Positions 12,401-22,802 of a DNA stretch of 64,000 nt are shown here, one piece after another; positions within the stretch are counted from its first letter, which is position 1; each line of letters starts with the position of its first letter. The notes under the pieces were generated by a model. It worked only from the letters and a program-made list of their open reading frames with translations. It did not search any database and was not told where the DNA came from. Source of the DNA: Limnoperna fortunei (Eukaryota > Mollusca > Bivalvia > Mytilida > Modiolidae); NCBI GenBank assembly GCA_944474755.1, contig OX104119.1:49721657-49785656 (forward strand), written 5' to 3'. The position numbers and the translations under genes were made by a program.

Positions 12401-15400
12401 AAAAATAACAAGGTCAAACATCATCATCCATGGTATGCAACACATCGCCTTGATATTATCTACCCACATTCCAAATATCAAAAGCCTACCTCAAAAGATA
12501 AAAAAGTTACAGCCCGGACAACGATTAGTTCGGACGGATGCACGGACACACTGATGGACAGACGGATCACTTTAGGGTGGGGCCCTAATAATCATAATAG
12601 TCCTGTAGTACCATGATGTATAATATTCTTCAGTAACTCAACTAGAACCGAGATATATATAGAATAAAAATAGTTTCAAAGATCACACCCAAAAGATCCT
12701 CAAACGGTGGTGATGTGATACAAGGGATGATTTTTTGTCAACACTTTTAATCAGAAACATTAAAATGCATGTACAGTTGTTTTCTTTTTGTTTTATAGCA
12801 TAAAGTCCGAACTAAAATTTCACACAGATATAACACAGTTTGAAAGATTGTCTATTTGTAATTGTCTCTAGTTGATGATATTGTATATCCTATTAAGTCC
12901 TCTAAAAATAATTTACATAAGTCTAATTTTCAAAATTTTAAAGACAGTTCCTATTAAATAAGAAACTACTTGTTGAAAAACTACCTGTTTACCGTCACAG
13001 TACCGGATACCAAACTCTTGGAATTTGAACATAAAAGGTGAAATGGCCGATATCTGTGTGAACAGCTCTGATGGTCTGGACAATGCTGGAGTTCCACTCA
13101 GTAATATTACTCGATGAGCATTCTGAAAAGAAACAAAGCATTGTCTTTGTTGATCAATTGGTTGGTTCATGTTTAACATCTAATAGTATTAAAGACAAGA
13201 ACAAGCAAACAAGATAATAGTCTTAAATACCATATAACTCAGGCCCTTGCCAATTACATGTGTACTATAATTTAGCAGAACAGCAGCTTTACTCTCGAGT
13301 GGATCGTCTTATATGAATGATCAAACAATTCTGCAAAAACCTGATGTTACAAGTATTTCATATTTGTTGGTATTAAGCTATGTCATCTATGGTCTAGATT
13401 TACAGGGATGCAGCTGAAATACCAAATGATAACTCACATTTTTTTTTCAGAAAATTGTTTATTCTTGTCAAATAAATGTTGAACAAGGCACGAGGAACTG
13501 CAATGTTCATAAAAAAGTCTTTAAAAAACACTTTGCTCCTGTATGCAGAATATTATAATTTGTCCTTTATGTTCCTTTTATTTAAAATATATCAAGAGTT
13601 AAAGTTACTCAAATGTGTTATTACTACTTGCATAATTTGTAAAATTTTCAAAGAACATGACTGGCAACACTCAAATGTGACCTGATAAGTAGTGAAGAAA
13701 CACAAAGCATTTAATTTATAGTAAGTGCCAAAAAAACCAACATATCTTACCTGTAGAATATGTAAGGTAACCTATATAAATTACCAACATATCTTACCTG
13801 TAGAATAAGTAAGGTAACCTATATAAATTACCAACATATCTTACCTGTAGAAAAAGTAAGGCAGCCTATATAAATTACCAACATATCTTACCTGTAGAAT
13901 AAGTAAGGTAACCTATATAAATTACCAACATATCTTACCTGTAGAATAAGTAAGGTAACCTATATAAATTACCAACATATCTTACCTGTAGAATAAGTAA
14001 GGTAACCTATATAAATTACCAACATATATTACCTGTAGAAAAAGTAAGGCAGCCTGTAAAAATACATCCTCACAAGTCAGGATTTCTGTGTCCACATAAC
14101 CCTCACAAAGTTAGCTAGGAAATTCCCAGGCTAGAAGATTTTTGTATAACATCAATCCTTCAAAATATCAACGAATGAAATTGCTTGACAGAAGTGAGTG
14201 TTTGGCAGTAGTCATTCTTACTCAATTGTGTTGGAAGAAAACGTAATGCAACTAATAAATAACGCTGTAATAAAAAACTATTAACACTACTGTACAAAAT
14301 ACACAGATTTTTACATGGTCTATGCAACACATTCGTTCGGTTTATTTACAATCGATATTGGGATATCCCCTAACCAAGTCGTGAATGAAAGCAAGCTTTT
14401 GATTGGCTACATTAAGGTATGATGTAGCCAATCAAAATAGTGACTTCTAGCCCGGGAATTTCCTAGCTAAGTTTGTCAGGGTTTTGTGGACATGTGTGGA
14501 CACAGAAATCCTGACTTGTGAGGATGATATAAATCACCAACATATCTTACCTGTAGAATAGGTAAGGCAGCCTTACATCTTGCTGTTTTATAATTCTTCA
14601 GTAAGTGACATTCATCCTGAAATAAAAAAAACATACATGTAGAAGATAAGTCTGCTAATCACCAAAATAAGATAATAAATACCATTTTTTCCTGACGTTT
14701 TTTTACCATTCACAGATGCTCTTTTTATTACAAGTTGTAGCCTTTGTAGAAAATGCCAAATTGTACCTACAGTCAACAGACTGATAATCCAGAAAACATG
14801 CTAATTGAACTTTTGTCTACTTGATTACACAAATTGATATTAACAGTATATATTACTGTAAATTCAGAAATTTTTGTGATGTTTTTATTATTGTGAATTG
14901 CGATCATTCTGTGATCACAATAATTTAACCTTCAATTCTACTTTCATTTATCCATTGACAAAATTACTCAACCTAGTGTGCACACATAAACCATCTGTAA
15001 AGCCCTACCATAGGCATTTAATTAAAATAGGATAATTAATTTTACAAAATTATTTTTCTTTTATGTAAACAAATAACTGTTTTAGTACCAACGCTGAACC
15101 TCAATATACACACAAATCATCTCATTATTAAAGACACATGACAATTGTTTCTTGTCTTTAAAAGAGATAAATCATTTTAGAAAATTAAATGCATATTCCG
15201 TTTAGTGTAGAGCGATTATTAACAGACAACAAACATTTAACGAAAAACTGACAATTGCAAAGTAATAATTCGTTGTCATTACATTTTTTCTACCTCAGCC
15301 GATCGCAAAAATATGAACTCGCATTTTTGGAGGGGGTCCTTGAATTGCAATAATAAATGCATGCAATAATTTCCGAATTTACAGTAATGAATTGAAGTGG

Positions 15401-18400
15401 TGCTTAATAGTATCCGGCATTAGAGAGAAACATGACGTTCCACATATTCTGACATCATGACTAGAAACAATAACTGTTTCTTCAAAGAATTTCTCACTTG
15501 GTCTTTCATCAAGGAACCATAGTGGGTAACAAGTTTGGAGAGAATCAAGTTCCTTGCACACTGAATATTCCTTTCTTACTTTCAAAAAAGACAAGGCTTT
15601 CTTTACAGATGTCAAAAACGAGAAAACTACCACTAAAAAATCTAACTTGTATTTCTACCTATAACTCTTTATGCTTTTTAATTGGTAGTCAAACTTTTCT
15701 GCCCAATGATTCATGTCATGTGCCTCATGTTCTTATTTTGTTTGTTTAAATTAAGTTAAAATGCAACTCCAAGTAATATTACAGCACTATTATGGTATCC
15801 AGTTTTTATTGAAGGAGGGGTAAGGTTGAATACTTGTTCCTGTCCTCAACAGATAAAATACAGTGCTCTTCTTGTTAAGCACCCAATTAATAAATCATTT
15901 TAAAATTGTGTAATTTGAATATAGTATATATATTTTTTTATTATTATTATTTTTGGACCTCGTTTGTTTTCTTATGAATACGCAATTTGATTTTGTCATT
16001 TCATAAAAGGCATTGCTTTAAATGGTTTTCAAAATTTATACAGTAAAAGTTCTTTCAGTTGTGAAATTTATGAATGTGTAAATGCAATGTGATTTTCTGA
16101 ATTTTGCAGACAATTTGCAAAAATGTGGAAAACAGTAAATTTGTATGTGTTTCAGAAGAAAACATTCAAGAAACTTTTGAATCCTCCCTTATTATTGTCT
16201 GTATAAGAGCATTAAACAAGCACATTTACCACAATAACAACTTGGAAATGTTTGTCCTGTAAATATTGGGCTCTCCTAGCAACAAGGTCATAGGTCACAA
16301 TGTTTACTTGACTAGATGATGTATCCTTTCCTGTTGTTGCCACGGAGATCTCTTGAGGGTCAATGCTGGGTACCCATCTTCTGATTTGCTATAAATATAA
16401 TACAATTCATGCTATATGTACTACAAGTATAATTTGTTTCTCTAAATATTACTTCACAGTAGTGGATGAGTTCCAGTAGACTAAAAATCAGTCTAGCACA
16501 CCCTGCCTGTAGTGAGACTGGAACCTGCAACCTCAGTGTTGACAGGCATGTTATTAAAAGTACATGACTAACTTTCTTACACTCTGCCAGCCCCTGGAGA
16601 ATAGATGGACAGATAAAAAAAAGAAGTGTATCTCATATTAGTAAAATTACCATAAAGAAGTAGAACTTATGTGATTTAAAAAAACACCAAAACCAAGAAT
16701 TTTTAGGTTGAAGTAACATACATGAAAAGATTTCCAAAATCATGCACATAACAATACATTTGGTTCACTGTGTACATTGCATCAACAGAACTATGGATGA
16801 AAGTGCAAAATTGTTAACTTCACGAGATTGACCCGATTTATTCATTAGCAATACCATCAGTTTGCTACCATCTGACAAATATTTCACTTTGGTATGTTAT
16901 AAGAAAATACAGTCCAAGATTTATACATGTACAATTTTTGGTTAATGACAACTACAGACATTTGTTGCTGTTTCAATCATTACTTCACAACTTAATTGCA
17001 AACTGTCTTGAAGAAATCAAAAAAGTATGTTGGTCAAATGGTTAAGACCTATATTTGTGTTTTAACTTCATTTTTCAGCTATATTATGTCATCCAATTTT
17101 TATTGAGGGAGGATGCTAAACTACCTGCTGAAAACCCCAGACCTTCAACAGGAAACTGGCTGAGCACATACTCAGGATGTAAGTCTCAAACTGACTATCT
17201 CAGTGGTGACAGGTCACATGATCAATAGCAGAAGACGACAAAATAATGACATCCTTAAACACTTGGCCACAGACACCCAAGTTGTGACTTGAGGAAGTTT
17301 ACTAACTAATCAATCAATCATTATTCACAGACCTGTGCCCAATCAAATCTGACAGAAGACGGTACTATAATGAGCAGGGGCCACTCCTCCCTGTAGTAGC
17401 AGGCCAAACATATTGCCTGAATGGTCTTCCCAAGTCCCATGTCATCTGCTATCAACACTCTACCATTCCTGGATATTCCAAAACTATAAAAAAAAAAAAG
17501 AATAGAAACTAAAATTAAAATGTGATTGGGAACACAAAAAAACCAGCAAAGAAATATGTTTATAGATTTTATATGTGTTTCAATAACTAATATGAGGCTT
17601 TCCAATATGCAAAATATGACTTGTTTCTCATTAACTAGAGGCTCCCAGGAGCCTGTAATCGCTCACCTGGAATCCAAATGACTTCAACTATATTTAAATT
17701 TTTGAAATTAACAGTTTCAGTCTAGTTGTTATAGCTTTTAAGTTACTGTGCAAAAACTAAACATTTCGTCAAAACTTTTAGTTAAATACAAAAACTCCTA
17801 TAAGGTGCCATCAGACAATTTATGAAAATTAAATGGTTTGTAGGCATTGTCCTTTAGGGTACTTTAGAAATTTACAGTTTTACTCTACTAGTAGGTGTGT
17901 TATAGACTAATTTATAATTCAAAAACTGTTCATTTGTCCAAATTCATAATGAAAGGTCCATAACTCCTATAAAGAGTCATCTTGCAATTTTGGACTAAGC
18001 AATCATTTGTAGGGCTTCTATTGCTGATCATTTGTGCAATTTACAGTTTCAATCTAGCTGCTATAGTTTTCAAGTTACAGGACAAAAATGGAAAATTTCA
18101 TAACAAAATTGTCATTTAAGGGCAATAACCCCTATAAGGAGTCATCTGACAATTTCAGACCTATTAAGTGAATTGTAGGGCTTTTAATGCTGATCATTTT
18201 TGCTATTAACAGTTTCATTCTAGATGTTACTGTTTTTAAATTACAGGACAAAACCAGAAAGTTTCATAAAAAATTGTCATTTTATATGGACAATAACTTA
18301 TTTAAGGATCCAGAGTTGTCTGACAATTTCAGACCAATCAAGTGAATTGTAGGGCCTTTATTGCTGATCATTTGTGCAATTTACAGTTTCAATCTAGCTG

Positions 18401-21400
18401 CTATAGTTTTAAAGTTACAGAACAAAAACGGAAAATTTCATAAAAAATTGCCATTTAAGGGCAATAACTCCTATAAGGAGTCATCTGACAATATCAGACC
18501 AATTAAGTGAATTGTAGGGCTTGTATTGGTTATCATTTTTGCTATTTAGTTTTACTCTAGCTGTTATAGTTTTAGAGTTACATGACAAAAACAGAAAATT
18601 TCATAAAAAATTTCCATTTAAGGGCAATAACTCATATAAAGAGTCATTTGACTATTTCAGACCAATCAAGTGAATTGTAGGGCTTTTATTGCTGATCATT
18701 TTTGCTATTTACAGTTTCAATCTACCTCATATAGTTTTCAGGTTATATTGTAATTACCAAAAATTTTGTCGAAAATCGTCAATAAAGGGCAATAACTCTT
18801 ACAAGAAGCCAATACACAACTTCACACTAATAGCAACTATTGTAGACCTTAATGTGCTGATCAATTTAAAGTAATGGTTTTCTCTATAGCTATTATAATT
18901 TTTTAGATAATGATCAAAAACCTGTGTTGACCCCATGTTCTATTTTTAGTAACAGCAGCCATATTTGTCTGTTGATCAACCCCCTAGGTACAAACTTGAA
19001 ACTAGGAACCCTAAGGATGATTGTGGCCAAGCTTGAAAAAAATTGGCCCAGTGGTTTCAGAGGAGAAGATTTTTGAAAAAGTTTACGACGGACGACAGAT
19101 GACGGATGCCAAGTGATGGCAAAAGCTCACATGGTCCTTCGATCCAGGTGAGCTAATAAAAAGAGATAAAACTTATTAATCAGATATTGTAGAAATGAAA
19201 ACTTTTTATCAAATCACGTAAACAATTTAATAGCAGATATAAAACCCCAGAGTGTGAATCGCTGCTCAAGCACAATTTTGCTATACCAAATCAAGGGAAG
19301 CAACCCATTCATACATTAGCAGCTAATTAAAAACTACTAATTTATACAACAATGGCATACTTATAAAAAAAAGTGTTCAAACTAACTAATCAGAAATAAA
19401 AACTAAGTGGAGGAGAAAAAAAAAATCATGCATCCAAATCACGTAAACCATTTAATACCAGCTACATGTATATGAATAAAACCCAAGGAAGTGACTTTAG
19501 TATTAATGTGTATTATTAAATTTGCATAAAACTGTAAGAGAATAATATTGCACATATCTACAGTATTTTATGATATATAAACAGAACATGTAACATTGAT
19601 TTTGCAATATTAAATAAGATATTTTACCTTTTCGTTATTCGAATACATTGACTAAAACTTATGTAATGTTAAGCTGTAGTATTTTTGTTTTACACGATTG
19701 TACAGAATATTGGAATTAAGATATTACTATATTGTTATTTTAATTATTACAGAACTACATGTACATGTATAACAAACATTTAGAAACAACGTACCAAACC
19801 ACTTATTGTTATTATTAGACCCAGCTGTTACAACTAGGCTGCCATGTCATGAATAATAAAGGAGATACTTAATAGCTGGCTTAGAACAAAAATCACCAAA
19901 GAAGCTGGATTTGTGTGACTAAAGTATACCTTGTCAATAGTGGGACTTGCATAAACATTTGTAAAAAATTTTGGTGCTGACAACATCAGAAATAACAATT
20001 TTTCTATGTAATTTTCTTGTACAATGTTTCAAACAAATGCAAACTTTGAATAGGTGATGTTTATTTGGGGGACAATTCACAAGTGATGACAGAAAAATAT
20101 CTGAATATAATTTCATGGACATATAACAAACAATGGCAAAAACGATAAACAATAGTTTTAGAGACAATTTATGTAAAGCATTCACCAAATTTTATATTAA
20201 GAGATACAGTCTTTAACTACTGTTTAGCTTCTCTTAAGAATAAGATGTCAAAATGTTTGACAAATGGAAAACATTTTTTTCATTTCATTGGTTTAGACAA
20301 AGTTGACCTTGTTTTAAGAAGAGGTCAACATTCAATATAACGTAATATGTATTTTGGCCAGTTAATGAGACATGTTTAGATATAAACAGTTTTGAAAGTA
20401 TGTTGACTAAAGAATTAAATAAAATTAAGGTGGGTGAAGTGAACTTAATGTCTATGGCAAGAATTTATTTTTAAAATTAAAAAATATAGGATCTTATGTT
20501 GGTAAGAGTGGATTATCGGATTTCTCCAACAGAGATAGTTAAATTATGGAATTTTAAAACAGAGCCTTAGCAATGACTTAACATTCTATAATTAACTATC
20601 AAGAGTCGAGGAATCCAATAATCCAAGAGTACTAATGTAAGATTCTGTTAGTACAAATTCTCCCAACCCCATTTTTATGTTCATAACTTGAATACACAGT
20701 AAATGGAAGTTGTTTTGTTTGTGAAGTCATTATTTTTTTATGACGTTACTATTATAAACCAATCAACTGTTGAAAACTGCATTTTCATTAGTGACTAGAC
20801 TTATTCTTTCCACACCTGTCAAGCATTTAGAATATTACGCAAAAATTACAGAATCAGTTTTTCAAATAAAAAAATCAAATACAAATAAACATATTTGCAT
20901 TTCATTCTAGAAATTTTTAGAAGCATAATGTACTTTTACTATTAATAGTATAATTAATCACTTATGAAACATACTTCACTCCCTCTCTCTGGAAAGACAG
21001 CAATGAGTTTACAAGCGAAACATCAACATCAGAGAGGTCAGCATTTGGGACTTCTCTGCTGGGGTTATTTCCCTTTAACTGTGCACTAAATGTCTGCAGT
21101 ATGGCTTTGGGAAGGGCTTCTATTATGACATTTGGTTTAAGGACAGTGACTTCTTTCACTGAAATAAAATAGATTAAGTCAAAACTATGTTTACTTGTTT
21201 AACCTTGGTCTACATCCATAAAATTCATTGTTTGTCATTATATGATTAAAATTTGTTCCAAAAACATACCGACACCTGGACAAGGCTCTAAATATTATTA
21301 AAAGTACTTTTAGACACAATTTTTAACCTGTCTTTATTTATTAACTCGGACAGATTTAACTAAATAATAATTTGTAAATCAAAGATATATTTACATAATT

Positions 21401-22735
21401 ATTTTAAACATAAAATAAAATACCATAGACAATTTTGCACGTCTTGAAACGGCAGTTGTACTTGGACATGAAAATCCTGCCAAGAACAGGTATGATTTTA
21501 ATACGTGTCAGAGCATTGGGTGTATATATATATGGTTTCGAATACCTTTAGATGCAAGGTCACAGGAAATGTAAATCTGACACAGTGGAACAAACATACA
21601 CACATAAAATTTAGCAAACTGTGTTACACACATGCACATTATCATGTTACTAGTTATAAATAATAATAATAATAAATGTACTAAACATGAAGTGAAATTG
21701 ATGCACAAAAAAGGAGTATTTAAAAATATTGCATATATATGACCGTTGTTTCTTAAAAAGTCAACATCGCAAATATTTTTTATAAAGTTTTGTCCAGTAA
21801 CTTGCATAATCTGATTTTACACCATACAAACCTTAAATAATAAGATGAATAATTTTCATTTTATTCATATTTATGCTCAAAATTCCAACTTATATTTTGC
21901 TTATATAAAGAATACAAAATGTATCTTGCCAGAACCTCGTCTTATAGTACAACCTTCTGCTAACGACCATTTCGTGTTATTATCATACAACAGCTTTTTT
22001 TAAGCTTTTTTTCATTGTTATTGGGAGGTTACTTCAGACATTATAGCATATCAAACACTGAAACTGCTGACTCTAGCTTTCTCCCCCAATAAAAACTGGA
22101 TGCCATCATATAGCTGAAAAATTGGTAAAAGTAGTGTTAAGCCACATTAGCTCTAGAAAAATCTGTTTCATTTATACAATGAACAATCATACAATATACA
22201 TACTAAATGATTCATATTCCTCCAACTTAAAAGACCACTTCTTTGTAACAGCATCTGAAAAATATGTACAAATATATGTAGTTCACAATTTCAAAGAATG
22301 CATAAAATTCTTCTACATTTTTTTCCATCAATAAATGGGGAAATTCATGACAAAATTCAAGTAAATGATAGTTTTTGTGTCTATATATTACTGCACCACA
22401 GTGTAATGTTATAGACATTGCTGAAATCTCTATTCGATAAACGAAAGGAAATATTGAACAGAAAAATAGACTGAAATACAAATTAGAGTTATCATTCATT
22501 TATACTCAAAGTAAAAATATTATCTATTGAGTTTTCTCATGGTCACAGTGAGATATCTGGTCTAACAATGATTTGTATCTGCATGCATATATATATGTGT
22601 ATGTGTGTATATGTATGTTTGTGTATATATATGTATGTATATATGTATATATATGTCTGTGTGTGTGTATGTATATGTATGTATGTGTGTGTATGTATAT
22701 GTGTGTGTATATATATATGTGTATGTGTGTGTGTA

Positions 22736-22802
<67 letters not shown>

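Noticed and set aside
13735..14060. CRISPR-like array
   Set aside because: The units are contiguous 47 bp repeats without variable spacers, in a eukaryotic intron.
21425..21478. Possible SMARCAL1 exon with acceptor CTTGGCAG
   Set aside because: Its length and phase do not fit exons 1 and 3, whereas 22204-22254 fits phase, splice sites and HARP homology.
21840..21925. W-N-F reading that resembled a HARP core
   Set aside because: No acceptor or donor in frame; superseded by the exon at 22204-22254.
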